A stretch of DNA of 64,000 nt. It comes from Erpobdella octoculata (taxonomy: Eukaryota; Annelida; Clitellata; Hirudinida; Erpobdellidae). Below, in pieces: positions 12,529-24,726 of this stretch (positions within the stretch are counted from its first letter, which is position 1; every line of letters starts with the position of its first letter). A program made the translations under genes and the position numbers. The notes below the pieces were generated by a model. That model did not search any database. It saw nothing but the letters and a program-made list of their open reading frames with translations, and had not been told where the DNA came from. The stretch lies in NCBI GenBank assembly GCA_963978895.1, contig OZ022239.1, forward strand, positions 18,739,707-18,803,706. The letters run 5' to 3'.

Positions 12529-15500
12529 ATGTCGCATGGAATTATGTTAATGAAATGGAGTTTTTTGATTTTTGCTCTTTGTCACGAAAGAAATCTTGAT
12601 GCTCAAGGTGTAATTGGCATCCAAACAAAAAAGTTTAAAAAATCGATTCTTTATAATGATGATATTTGCGCTGCTCTTGCTGAGAATCAAAATGAAAATG
12701 TTGGATCTCTTCTGGAATGTGCTATCCACTGTGACAACATTGAAATCAACGAGAGAGATTGCAGCGCTTTTCATTACGACAAAAAGGACAAAACCTGTTC
12801 CATTATTGTTTTCGATGATTACCCCGAAGAAAATGAGATAAAAGAAAGCATTACTAATTGCACAATTTACCAGGTTTTTATTTTTTTTTCTGAAGCCGCT
12901 AGTTGTGCTGAAACTCGAACTTCTACATAAGATGTACTTACTAAATGACGTTTTTAGAGACAGTTAAAAATACATTTCTGTAATTGTGTCATAGGCTATT
13001 CTAAGGAATATTTAATAATACACAGTTTTTTGTGTGTAACCCCACAACGTGGACGAAGTGAGCAAAGCGAGCCAACCACGATTAGGGGTCTGGGGGAGCA
13101 GCTGTTACACTTTTTGGTAGCATTTGGGTGTAAATGGAGCCCATATTTGGATACTTGAAGACTTGAACCACTATTTTCCACCTCCAACAAAAATTTAAAA
13201 AATATCAAATTATAGCAAATATATCAAAACAATTATGATGGGCCTGTGCATTTCAAATGCTGCACTTTGTTGTTTTGCTGAAAATGGGCTTATTATAATT
13301 TTGTACAGGAAGTTTTTCATTATAAAAATGCTAAAATTATATTACTGAATAATAATTATTTTGCCAGACTGAGTAGATTAGTAGTCTATAATAGTATATA
13401 CACGGGGGTGACCCCTGACCCTGTTTTGTAGGCTAGAATCCGCTATATTAACATTTAACAACTTTTTACTTAGTACCTAAATTGTATTAAATTGAAATGT
13501 ACTGATCGTATTGAAATGTATTTTATAATATGAAATGTACCATTAAATTCAAAATGTCAAATTCAATGAACAGACTGCTTAAAAACCAATTTTCTCAGAA
13601 TCCTTTTGTTTTGGCTTTTTCAGTTTGTCAGCTTTTGCTGACTTTGCCTCTGCGAACATTGACGAGAACCATTTCTGTTGTTTGTGTTTTTTTGGTTCAA
13701 CATTACGCCTATCTTTTCTCCAGTTTGGAATACTAATCTCCAATGTGGCATTTATTAAGTACCTAATGACAATTCAACACTGACTGCAACTGAATGACTT
13801 TTCTCCAGTTTGGAATACAAATCTCCAATGTGGCATTTATTAAGTACCTAAGTACAATTTAATACTGAGTGCAACTGAATGCTTTTCTCCAGTGTGGATT
13901 ACAGATTGCAGTGTGGTTTTGTGACATTTAGCAATTAAGAACAGTTCAACACTAACTGCATCTGATTGACTATCCCCCAGTGTGGATTACATCATTACAA
14001 TGTGAAAGTTACTTCCTAAGAAAAGACATTATTCTACAATTTCATACTTTAATAGGAGAAAAAGTTGAAAAACCCTTTTTTATTATCTAATGTGTAATTT
14101 TTTCATATTGATGAATGATGATTGACGAATATTAGTTAAGGTACCTTTTTGTCCTCTTTCAAAAAAAAATCGTCTATTTTTTGGGGTGCTTTAGCACGCT
14201 TCATAATAAAATTTTCTACTAGTTTGTGTTGTAAAGTAAGTAAAATTATTTATAAATAATTATTTTTAAACATAAATTTAATAAATATAAAATTATTTAA
14301 TACTTATAAGCATTACGCAGTAGACGATGACGATGCAGTGCAGACGAATGCGTGCGCTCATGACTAACGAGAAGTCGAAAAACAAAAAGTGAATTTAAGT
14401 AAATAGGTACTATATAGATCTATTTTTAGAATACCGTTATTTGAATAAAATACAAGAAAAGTTATATTTTATTGCTATATAAATTGATGTTTTTCGCACT
14501 AATTAATAATTATTATTGGGTTTAAAATGTTAAAAATGCAATCGAAAATTAACAATATTAAAATATAACATATTTATTAATACACAATTTCAAATTTAAA
14601 AATGCATGAATTTTTTTAAAGATACACACTTTGTGTATTAATACACAGTTAAAATAGCCTATGAATTGTGTAGTAATCAAAAACCCTATTTAAGTGATTT
14701 AAGTTACATAACTAACATTTTTCTGAGCCGCACAATATGACTGCATAATGAGGAAAATACATAAAGATTACATTTAGGAATTTCGAGGATTAATGTATTT
14801 CAGTGTTTTGCAGGCGTAAAATTCCGCTTGGAGTTAAGAAAAGAAATTTCTTAGGCAAAACGATTTTTACCGGTTTCTAAATTAATTTTGTATTTAATAT
14901 GTATCCCAAATGGTTTTTTGTATAAATACTTTGTAGAGTAAATTAATTAACAAAAACAAGATTTTTGGTCTTTAATGTTGACTTAAATCTGCTTACTCTA
15001 ACGCCGCAGAAAAGGGCAAGCACAAAAAGTCTCTCTCTAAATACACCACTGCTATTAAAAACTGAGTCATCGAGTTATATAGCATTAACGCGTTTTGCAT
15101 TGGTATTTTGAACGAAACACCATAGCTGAATTGTTTTTTTTGTACAATTTCAGGTCATTACAGATCCAGGTAAATGGGAATTATTGTAAATTAAATTTTT
15201 AATAGCGGTATTAATCATTTAATTTAATTTTTAAATTAATCATGTAATTAATTCAGATCAATCTGAATACATTCCATCAGAAGTAATTTTAAACAGTACT
15301 GATTGCGCTGAGATAGGTGAGTTTGTAAATAGTTTATTGTGGAATTAAATATAAAAATGTTTAATTGAGCTACCACACACATACATACTTGAGTTTGTTT
15401 TCCTTTTAAAACGTCAAGAACCTTAACAAGTAAATTAAAAACGAATTTTTAAAACCCAATGCTTTTATATGTAATTAAAACACAAATTTTGCAATCAATT

Positions 15501-18500
15501 TTTTGCAAACACATATACATAAATTCCTAGATAAAAAAATATAATAAACACACACACGTACACATATACATAAATATATATAAATTAATTAAAATTAACT
15601 AAATTAATTGACTTATTGTAAAACTAATAATTGAATATTGCATTGTCTTCTATTTTGAGCATGTATGCAAAATTTGACAAAAATCTATCATCAGGAAGTG
15701 ACTCAAAAATTGATTGCAAGATTTGAAACAGACAGAGAAACAGACAGACAGAGAAACAGAGACGACGAGTTAATAAAAGCATTGGTAAAAATGCCTGTCG
15801 CATACGCACATGGTAAATAAGTCCAAATGGGTTTTTGTGGATGTCATTGGTCTTGATTAAAAGAATTAAAACTGAGAATGTTGCAACTTAGCGATAAGGA
15901 AAACAGTGCTTTTTAGCCAACTCCGAAAGGCATTTGAAAAAAAAAAGAAGTATTGAACCAGATGACTACGAAAATGCTTACAATTACAAATCTGCATTGA
16001 ATTGGTTGAAATCTATAGAAGTAGCCTTTCAATGAACTGATAAAGCATAACACGAAATACCCAACAAAACGAGAAAAACACAAAACGATCAAGAAAGCAC
16101 TTCACAAATTTGATGAAAAATAACACAAATTTGAAGAAGAGATTAAATGAAAATCAGCATCGGCCTAAAAAAGAGCAACAGCTATTGTAAAATTGCTGCA
16201 AGGGATTGATATCATACATTAAACATATGTGGAATCTTTTTGTGATAAGTTATTTGTAGGCTGGATGATGTTACAGCTGTTGAGAATTTGAAAATAAATT
16301 AAAGTAATATTTTAATGAAGACGCTATGGGTCAGCTCATTGATGGTGATTTTTTTTTATCAGAGCCGAATTTTACCAGGGACACCATTTCAGCAAAGCCT
16401 AGGGAGGCAACTTGTTCTCAGGGTCCACCATTTTTTTTTTTACAAAAATCAAACATTTTCGAAACCCTCTCTTCATTTTTGATTCTGAAAAAAAGCTGAT
16501 GACCAGATGGGGTGGAGTATTTGGAGATACTTTTCCAAAAGTTTTTCGAAACCTTCTTCATTTTTGCTCCTATAAAAAGCTAGGGCGGGTAGACCAATTT
16601 AATTTACCAAAAATTTTAATAACCCACTATAATTTTTAAGGAGACCAACTAAAACATCACAATGGCTCACTTCACCGTTATAGAAGCTCGACTATCTATA
16701 GAAAATGTCCGCTCAAACCTCTGAAGCTTCAACTTTACATTTCTCAGGCCATTTTTAGAGCCCCACTTTTATATCTTGGGATCCCAAAACTACGGCAGGA
16801 GGGCCCACTTAAAAAACAGGGGAGTAATGACCCTTTACCTCCCAACTGACGTCTCGGAAGTTCAACTGGTGCGTCTTAAGACGTAGTATTTTTGTGGCCG
16901 TTTAAAAGGCTGCTTATCTGCTTGTCATTTCTACAAATATTTCGGCAGTTGACCGTTTGTATTGGAAACATATATTACTTTGGCAAAGTTTAGCAGGTCT
17001 AAAAAGAAATCAGTAGAGTGATGCGCGATTGTGCAATCATATGATTTGAAAGTCCGACTTCACTCACAGGGTAGATATCGGAAGTGGGCTAAGCCGACTA
17101 TATTAATATTTAAACCTTCACTGGTTGATGAGTACCAGTTTTACAACTGGGGTAATAGGGTTTGGCACATCTCAATTTTGAACACATATGAGGGTGGCAG
17201 GTAAAACTGTTTGATCCCATATGTACGAGTCGTTCTTGGCGCTGTTGTGTATAGCAATGAGTGGTGCCCATAAATATAATAATAGATACCAGGCTTCAAA
17301 AAGATTATTATGAACATATTTTGTTGTTTTTAACAACACACAGGATTTAGCAAGACAAGAGCGAGACACCAAACAACTATTTTTAGTCGGAAAGCGGATG
17401 CAAGTTGATTACAAGATTACACCTAAACAGACAACTGACATCAGACAGTATACATTTGACAACAAACATCAGACAACAGACAAGTGAAGCTAATTAAAAC
17501 TTGTTAAAAGAGGTTTAGGAAAAAACTTTACCTGGTTGAATTTGAGTTAGTCCTGCGCCTGGATATTAGTTAAATAATAAAGTAATAGAAAAAATTTCTA
17601 GAAAAAATAACAATTTCTTGAAAGAGATTTTGTATTGTCAAAAACCTGCCAAAAATGTATAAAATAACTTCTGATCATACCTTTTATATTGATAGAAAAG
17701 TTGCTTCAGGATTGTTTTGTGTTGTACATGTAGATGTGTGATATATGATGGAGGAAATTTATTCTTTTTCTTATAATTGGTCATTTTTAAAAACAATCCT
17801 GAAGCAACTTTCCTGTCAATATAAAGTGTGTGATCAGAACTTATTTTTTACTTTTTGGCAGGTTTTTGACAATACAAAGCCTCTTTCAAGAAGTTGCTTC
17901 TTTTTCTAGAAATTTTTTCTATTACTTTATTTCCAACTTTTTGGCACTCCTTTCAAAGAAGTTATGTCGAAAAGAGAATGTTAGATTAGGTGACTGGGAT
18001 ATAGATTGTGAATTTTTGCAGCTCACCTACTTCCTCCCATTTCGCTGCCTTCAAGTATTTATTTTTGTTATCCACCCTCTTCCTCCCAAATTATATGCAA
18101 ATTTTACAGATGCTAAGATTTATTCAATTTTTTTAATGTTTAAAAGCTGCAGTGGTAATTAGAGTTATAAAATGGCGGCAGATTGCCTACAACATTTTTA
18201 ATGCATTAAGAGGCTAAGAGCGAATCAGCTATATTATAGAGATTAGTGATCGGAACATAAGAAATTTTAAGTCGCTGCGACTAGAGAAAACTAACTGCAT
18301 CAGTTCAGACTGCTGTGATAAACCAATCCTGTTCAAATCGCTATCCAAACCTAAGTATATAGATACCTTATTTTAGCTCGCTAGCACAAACCAAAATTGA
18401 GTTTTGTGGGAGAACAATTACTTTTTCTGTAAAGCAAACAATATAAAATTGACCAGATCCAGATTCATTGTTTAATTATTTTATTTAGTGATTTTTATTC

Positions 18501-19970
18501 TAAAGTTGCAAGTCTACCAACCGTCAATTATTCTCAATGCTTAATACCGTTTACATTTCATGGACAATTATTTTATGAATGCTCAAAACTTGAATTCAAT
18601 GGAAATATCTCATGTAACGTCAGTCTCTGTTTGCTTGAAAATTCTTCACTTGCTATCTGTCAAAACTTTAAAGGTTCAAATCATTTTTTTAAACCATTAA
18701 ATCTCTAAAATGCTTGTAAAAATTAAATAAATTTAATTCAAAAAGCAACCGACGGTAAGGTAATCCTGGTAAATAAAACTTTGGCTAATCAAGTAGTTCA
18801 AGTACCTGTAGTGAACAGTTGGATAATTGTTCAACAAAGAATTGATGGAACAACATCATTTGAGAGAAATTGGATGTCATATAAAGAAGGTAAGTTGAAC
18901 ATTTTAATTTTTCCATTATATAACGCGAAAAATATCTTGTGTTAAAATGTAATTAATCTTTCTGCATCAACTTAGACAGTCAATAAATTTTCAAAAAAAA
19001 TTTGCATAAAAAATGATTAAAAAACTGTAAAAAAATTGTTAAAAAAAGTCTTCACCCAAGCTTTTTAGCTAGTTGGTTTTTATATATAAATATTACTCTT
19101 TAAAGTATTTTCTGCTAGCAATTTTTTTTAAAAGGATTTGGTGATTGGAAAACAAATTATTGGCTTGGCTTAGAAAATTTTATGAAGTTGGCAAAGGGTG
19201 GAGTGATCTTGCGTTTAGAAGTTTTTGCGGAAGGAGTGTGGTACTTTGACATGTATAAAAGTTTCCAATTGAAAACAGAAGGTTGACTCATTTTATTTTT
19301 AGTTTTTTTTTTAGTTTTTCTTATATCATTTGTTTTTACTTAATTAGTGCTATAATAAAATACAGTACAACTGTCAATGAGCGATACACCTAAGTCTAAG
19401 GTAGTCCTGCTCGAAGACGTAGATGTATTTATTATGTCCTCTCTACATTTCCACAGACACTGGTTGCGTCGTTGGCGAGATTCGAAATGTTAACATAGGT
19501 ACCGATCATTAGATTAGACGAATCCGTTATCAATACGCCACCGGCATTAGATATTATATTCACATTGTGTGTTTTTTAAATGAGATAATCTTTTAAAAAA
19601 ACGTCAATCTCAGAGGAAGATTACATGATCCACGTCGGTGGTTACTATGGGAACAATGGTGATGTCATAACAAAATCGCTAACAGCTGGACTGGACATGC
19701 AAGACATGAGGTTTTCAACTTTCGACAAAGACAACGATTTATCTAAAAGTTCATCTTGTGCACAAAAGAGTGGCTGGTGGTATCAAAAGTGTTACAGCAT
19801 TAACCTCAATGGGCGTTATGCAAACTCGTCTGAGTTCAGGTACGAGTAAAAAAAATAATTCAATGCACAAACACAACTTGCTTAAACTTTTTTGTTTCAG
19901 ATATTATTTACCAAAGCTGAAAAAGTATGTAGGAATTACCTCGTGTCGTATGATGATCAAAATCGAGTGA
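12529..19970 (+). CDS. Secreted PAN/apple + FN2-like + fibrinogen C-terminal domain protein (8 exons)
   Basis: Exons by GT-AG and frame: 12529-12873, 15154-15169 (16-nt microexon), 15257-15316, 18506-18673, 18746-18889, 19135-19281, 19614-19839, 19901-19970; total 1176 nt, 391 residues, frame kept throughout. The start MSHGIMLMKWSFLIFALCHE looks like a signal peptide (MKWS at 12550 is an alternative start). A PAN/apple-like Cys pattern follows (CAALAEN...C-x3-C...C-x-F...C), then exon 4 with CLIPFTFHGQLFYEC, like half of a fibronectin type II module. Exons 5-8 form a fibrinogen C-terminal domain: NSWIIVQQRIDGTTSFERNW, WLGLENF, the Ca-site DKDNDLSKSSSC, SGWWYQKC, NLNGRY. Such domains act outside the cell as lectin-like recognition modules. 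The microexon and the exon 1 donor (CAG/GTTTTT) are the weakest parts; exons 4-8 are solid. Confidence 0.8.
12990..14663. mobile_element. DNA transposon (non-autonomous), 8-bp target duplication, in intron 1
   Basis: Ends are inverted: CATAGGCTATT at 12990 and its complement ending at 14663, with less exact pairing further in (AATACACAG motifs on both sides). The 8-bp duplication AATTGTGT is at 12982-12989 and 14664-14671. The 1674 bp hold no transposase frame. An 8-bp duplication would fit hAT or related cut-and-paste groups, but the TIR is not one I recognise. Contains the minisatellite at 13714-13990. Confidence 0.75.
13714..13990. repeat. Minisatellite, about 83-bp unit, 3+ copies
   Basis: Units with TTCTCCAGTTTGGAATAC, CTCCAATGTGGCATTTATTA and CAACTGAATGACT repeat at about 13714, 13798 and 13878, then decay towards 13990. 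It lies inside the transposon in intron 1. Confidence 0.8.
15317..18505. other. Intron 3 of the fibrinogen-domain gene
   Basis: About 3.2 kb, AT-rich. It holds a short GACAGAGAAACAGACA-type run near 15724-15760, degenerate coding-like sequence near 15960-16040 with stops, a decayed repeat at about 16370-16850 resembling 42230-42540 (CAGCAAA-CCT, GCAACTT, CTGATGACC blocks), and the palindromic element at 17575-17932. Confidence 0.5.
17575..17932. mobile_element. Palindromic MITE-like element
   Basis: Imperfect inverted repeat with arms of about 145 bp. The left arm starts AAAGTAATAGAAAAAATTTC and the right arm ends with its complement (TTTCTATTACTTT). Near the centre, GTTGCTTCAGGATTGTTTT pairs with AAAACAATCCTGAAGCAAC around a loop of about 70 bp. 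No coding content. A clear target duplication was not found. Confidence 0.6.
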
Positions 19971-20051
19971 AGAATATAAATTATAACATTATGCCACACT
20001 AGTTACATTTTAGTTTTTTTACTAAAACATTTTACTCGGTCAAAACATTAT

Positions 20052-20057
20052 AATAAA
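20052..20057 (+). promoter_or_regulatory. Poly(A) signal of the fibrinogen-domain gene
   Basis: AATAAA 82 nt after the stop at 19970. Confidence 0.65.
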
Positions 20058-20449
20058 TATACAACAATTAATTATTACTGTTAGCCATTAAAAAAGATAT
20101 AAATTGAAAACAACCCTTTTTCAGTTTTTTTTGTGAAGTAAAAAATATCCATTTTTGTTGTTCTGCGGGTTGTCCCTCTTCCCCAATGCACCCCAATGGT
20201 CCCTCAACGCACCAAAGCACATTAAAACAAAATCATGCCACACTAGTTAAATTTTATTTTTTTTAATTACTTTACACATTTTACTCGGTTTTGGACAAAA
20301 AATAACAAAAACGTTAAAACGTTGTCTATAGTATGGTTCAATATAAGAGTAGCGCCTCTGAACAGTTGCTTGGATAGAACGATGGTTACTGGGCAGATAA
20401 ATAGCGTTTAGTTATGATCAACTAGGTCAGAAAAGTTTTGTCCATATTA
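20058..20449. other. Intergenic, nothing recognised
   Basis: AT-rich; the block ATGCCACACTAGTTA...TTTTACTCGGT occurs twice (about 19990-20042 and 20234-20290), a small local duplication. Confidence 0.4.
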
Positions 20450-20950
20450 ACGAGCGGGATAACCGCCGTTGCCGGGGTTTTAGAGGTTTTTCTATCGTTT
20501 TTATTTCTCGTTCCCGTTTCCTTCCCCGCTTGCTTTCCCGCTCTCGCTTGTTTTCCGGTTCCCGTCACTTTCTCTTTTCCGCTCGCTCTCTCGTTCTCAG
20601 TTGCTTTTCTGATCCCGCTTGCTTTCCCGTTCCCGTTTCCGCTCATTTTCCAGTTCACGTTTCCGATTGGTTTCCCGGTCCCGCTCCGCTCATTTTGTGA
20701 CCGATTTCAATTTTTTTCACTATGGAGAATGAACGGGAACGGGAAAACAAGCGGGAGCAGAAAAGCGACCGAGAGTAAAAGAGCGAGCAAGAAAGGGAAA
20801 GCGACTAGGAAAATGAGAGCAAGCGGGAACGGAAAAGCAACCAAAAGCGGAAAAGCGACCGGGAGCGGAAAAAAGACCGGAAGCAGGAAAGCAAGCGGGG
20901 AAGAAAACGGTAGCGAGAGAGAAAAACCTCAGGCAACGGCGGGTATTTCG

Positions 20951-20951
<1 letters not shown>
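20450..20951. mobile_element. Two decayed Helitron-like elements in inverted arrangement
   Basis: Left part (- strand): a GCCGTTGCCGGGG hairpin region, TTTTAGAGGTTTTTCT, then CCCGTTCCCGC-type repeats and CATTTTGTGACCGATTTC, as in the intact Helitron at 48087-48406. Right part (+ strand, from about 20730): GGGAACGGGAAA repeats ending in AAAAACCTC-GGCAACGGCGGGTAT, the 3' hairpin. The terminal CTAG is lost on both sides. Long frames across it come from the repeat. Confidence 0.6.

Positions 20952-21019
<68 letters not shown>
20952..21019. repeat. (TA)n microsatellite at the 5' border of the large PLE
   Basis: 68 bp of TA. The PLE coding sequence starts abruptly after it; another TA tract ends the PLE at 25194. 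Confidence 0.95.
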
Positions 21020-21020
<1 letters not shown>

Positions 21021-21070
21021 CAATCCTCTCATTAAACAAACCGAACTTGAAATTGTATACGAGCAGATTC

Positions 21071-22158
21071 CAGTGTTGGAAAAAGTACTGTGTTTCAGTA
21101 CTTAAGTAAAAGTACAAGTAACGCCTCAAAAAGTTACTTAAGTAAAAGTAAAAGTATTTTCTAAAAAATGTACTTAAGTAAAAGTAAAAAGTAACAGCAC
21201 TTTAAAGTTACTTTTAAAGAAAAAAGTAAAAGTACTGAAGCCGCTTTTTGTAATGGTCATTCGTCAATCATCTAACTCTATTTTATCATAATTCCATCGT
21301 CTTTCAAACGCTACTGCGTTGATAAAACTGATAAACTAATTGGTAACACGCAAACTAATGAAAAAATTCTATTTTTACGTGCCTTTTTGTCAATTTTTCG
21401 TATTTCGATACATGCGCTGGATGCACGCGTATCACGTGTTTCTTCAAGTTTGACGGAAAATTGAGGAATGCTAAACACATAATTACTTTACTTTAGGTTT
21501 GCCCAGCAAGCATGTGAATCTGAACGTTTTAGCTTCCATCGATTGAAATCTGAACATTTTAACTAAATATGGCCATGGGCGTTCGTAATTAAGTTCATTG
21601 TTGTTACGCGCCTATCATCGCCACCACTGCTCACGTTCGCTCCTTTGGAAGATTCCATAGTCAATCAATCAATCAATCAATTATTTATATAGCGCTATTT
21701 CCGCAGTGTTCAATAGCGCTCGGTCGTGAACTTATTAAACAGATATGTTTTAAGTCCACGACGGAAAACTAGTAGGTAGGTAGGTAATCTCGAACAATCT
21801 ATTGTACACATGTACACCGAAACAAGTATGACCGCGAAAATCTTAGCTCCACCCACAAGCTTCAATACTACTAACTACTAACATAATAGTAAAATGGGGT
21901 TTGAAAATGCATACGTTAATAATCATAGATAATTAATACAACATCGATTTAGACTTTATGTCGTTTTATTAATTTTTTACAGTACTTTGTAACGGTTTGT
22001 CCTGGAAAAGTAACGAAGTAAAAGTAAGTCCGAAAATATTACTTCGTTACAAGTAAAAAGTACTGAAAATAGTCTGTACTCCGTTACAGGCAAAAAGTAC
22101 GTCTGATGTACTTAAGTAAAGTAACGCGTTACTTTTACTTCGTTACCGAACAACACTG
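21071..22158. mobile_element. Tol2-like hAT non-autonomous element with perfect 8-bp target duplication
   Basis: TIRs CAGTGTTGG.../...CAACACTG. The duplication GCAGATTC is at 21063-21070 and 22159-22166. Subterminal ends are dense in AAGTAAAAGTA and TACTTAAGTA units (21090-21240, 22010-22145), as in Tol2-group hATs. No transposase. A LINE 3' tail with CAATCAATCAAT and TAGCGCTATTTCC lies inside at 21664-21760. Removing the element and one duplication copy restores the PLE reading frame. Confidence 0.92.
21664..21760 (-). mobile_element. LINE 3' tail fragment inside the Tol2-like element
   Basis: CAATCAATCAATCAAT and TATAGCGCTATTTCC, GTTCAATAGCGCTCGG, TTATTAAACAGATA match the 3' end of the L2-like LINE at 55231-55330. 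On the - strand this is the usual AGCGCTATA-(TTGA)n ending. Confidence 0.65.
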
Positions 22159-24726
22159 GCAGATTCTACAATTGGCTGTTAGCCGCCGTGTAATCGTAAA
22201 TCCTGGTTTCGAGGCATTTCTTCGTGCTGAAAGCCACTTGCATAGAAATAGAAAACTTTCAACTCTTCCAAAACGTTTCATTGAAGCTCAAAAATCTATT
22301 AAAAATAATCCCGACATCGTTTTAAGAAAATCTGACAAGTCATCTACTTACGTTGTCTTGAATAAAGTCGATTATTTTAATAAACTCAATTCTATTCTAT
22401 CCGATGACACTAAGTTTCGAAAAATCAAACGCGATCCAACTTCTTTAATTAAAAAAGAAGCCAACAGGCTCATTGGACTCGCTAATTCTGACTTACAGGA
22501 TAAAAAGATTTCTCAGATTATTGGCGATTATTCCCCAGCTTATCTCTATGGTAACGTCAAACTCCATAAACCCGACCATCCATTGAGGCCAATCATATCC
22601 CAATGTCCTACACCAACTTACCAATTAGCCAAAACGATCAACAAAATAATAACTCCTTATCTTCCTAGTCGCTACTCTTTGAAATCAACGAATGACTTTA
22701 TTGGATTGCTTAGAACTGTTAAAAACGGCGATGGGCTTTTGGCTTCTCTCGACGTTGAAAGTCTGTTCACTAACGTTCCAGTCAGAAAAACAATCGATAT
22801 CATCATAGATTGTGTTTACGAAAACCCATCGCTAAAGGCACGTTGAAGAAAATTTTGTCCTTATGCACCCTTGATACTCCTTTTCGTCATCCTAACGGTG
22901 AGCTTTATGTTCAATTAGACGGCGTCGCAATGGGCTCACCCCTCGGACCCACGTTCGCCGAATTTTACATGAGTCACCTCGAAAACAAGGTTTTCAGTAC
23001 GTTTACAAAACCTTTGTTATACGCTTGTTACGTCGATGATATTATTGTTCTATGTCAGGACGTATCATATCTCGAAAAACTACAACAACAACTACAACTA
23101 AACTCCGTTCTAAAGTTCACAACGGAGGTCAGCAATTTTAACAAGCAGTTGGCGTACCTTGATCTTCTGCTCACGCAAACCGAACACGGTTTTAGATCAA
23201 CTGTATACACAAAACCAACAAGCGGTGGCGATTGTCTAAGTGGCGATAGTTACTGCCCTGAAAGGTACAAAACCAGCGTAATTACCGGTTATCTAATTCG
23301 TGCTTACAACTACTCTGACAATTGGAACGACTTTGATGCTGAACTCAAAAGAATAAAAACTCTCCTTATTAACAACAATTTCTCAAATACAATGGTCGAC
23401 GAAACTATAAAAAAGTTCGTCGCTGGAAAAGTTAATAACTCAGCAACCACAGAGCAATCTAAGAGGTCATTCCTTCCCATCTTCTATCGTGCTCAAATGC
23501 ACGACAACTACAAACAGGATGAAAAAGTAATAAGAAATATAATCTATGACAACGTTAAAGTTTCCAATCCTTCATCCGAGGAGTTAAAACTGCACATCTA
23601 CTACAAAAACTTGAAAACCCATAACCTGGTTCTGAGAAATAGCCCTATTAACGGCGGCGTTTTGCAGAGAAAAAACGTCGTCTACAAGTTTACTTGCCCA
23701 TATGCTCACAATAATCTTGAAACCTACATCGGCCACACTCGGACAACACTCTCTCGCCGTCTGACGATGCACACACAGGGTGGGAGTCTACACGCGCATT
23801 TTATCAAATTCCACGGCTCTAAACCAAACCAAAAAATGCTTCGCGACAACACCGAGGTTGTCTCTTACGACCCCGATCCTAATCGTCTCAAAATTAAAGA
23901 GGCGTTGATGATCTCTCAGCAACGACCTAGCATAAATATCCATGACGACAAGTTCGGACGTACCTTGCTGCTACATTGTGGTGCAGACGGCGGCTGTGCT
24001 AACGTCTATCCCGTCACTCATAACTCCGCAAGGGAAACGACTTCGCGTGCGGATGAGCCACGCCATACTTCGAATGTGTGCGCTCACTCTCATGTTTCAA
24101 AAGTCGGTGGTGAGGTGGTTTCTACTTCCCGTGGCGACAGACCAGTCGACCCTGTAATCACCACTTGCCTTCCGTCTGCCGACGTTCTTGGCAGCATCGA
24201 CCAAGATCTGGCCGTATGCAGCGAAGACAATTTCGCTTCTTGTAGTGACCAAGAAGTGGACACTCCAATTACCGTTAGCCATCAGACTACAGATGTTCTT
24301 AATGAAGTTAAAGAAGTTCAGATGGCCACCGGCGTAAATAATTCCGTTTCTTTTGGCGACCCAGAAGAAGACACTCTAATCGCCATTTGTCCTCTGACTC
24401 CGACAACCGATGTTCTTAACAATGTTCATCTGGTTTCATCGGCGAGCGGTGAGGACAACTTTATTTCTCGCGGCAACCAAGGAGTCGGCCCTCTTACTCC
24501 TGCTCACCTTCTGATCGCCGACGTCGTCGGCAATGATGGCCAAGGCCTGTGTCCCGTCCATGGATCCCCATCACGCGATAACTCCAGTCTGGAAAGTGTG
24601 CGTAGCCGTGGCGTTGGTGACTTGTCGGATGACCGTCTTCCCGTGGAGTCCGTGTCTTCTTTCCAGCTATTTGCTCGACTCGTCAACAACGTTAATATAA
24701 CAATACGACGCGGTAGACGTACCTAG
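22159..24726 (+). pseudogene. PLE reverse transcriptase + GIY-YIG endonuclease, with repeated C-terminal extension
   Basis: The first frame (22159-22843) holds the LYGNVKLHKPDHPLRPIIS and SLDVESLFTNVP motifs and stops at 22844-22846. A one-base shift near 22830-22845 joins it to the second frame (to 24726), which has AMGSPLGPTFAEFYM and the catalytic YVDD in YACYVDDIIVLC. A GIY-YIG-type domain follows: VVYKFTCP, ETYIGHTRTTLSRRLTMH, ending EALMISQQRPSINIH (about 23680-23945). The RT copies RNA and the nuclease cuts the target in this family. The frame then goes on for about 260 residues, four times repeating a 37-39-residue unit (starts at 24148, 24259, 24370, 24487). N-terminus missing and frameshifted, so not functional. 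Confidence 0.88.
24148..24600 (+). repeat. Protein repeats (37-39 residues x 4) in the PLE C-terminal extension
   Basis: Units begin at 24148, 24259, 24370 and 24487 (111, 111 and 117 bp apart). Shared pattern: D/G-x-P/L-I/L-T, then T/A-D-V-L, then an S/G-x-x-N-x-x-S segment (DNFASC, NNSVSF, DNFISR, DNSSLE), then acidic/Gln residues. The pattern is clearer in protein than in DNA. Function unknown. Confidence 0.75.

Noticed and set aside
20438..21109. 223-codon frame with a hydrophobic N-terminal half
   Set aside because: It crosses two Helitron remnants, a TA tract and the start of a hAT element; not a gene.
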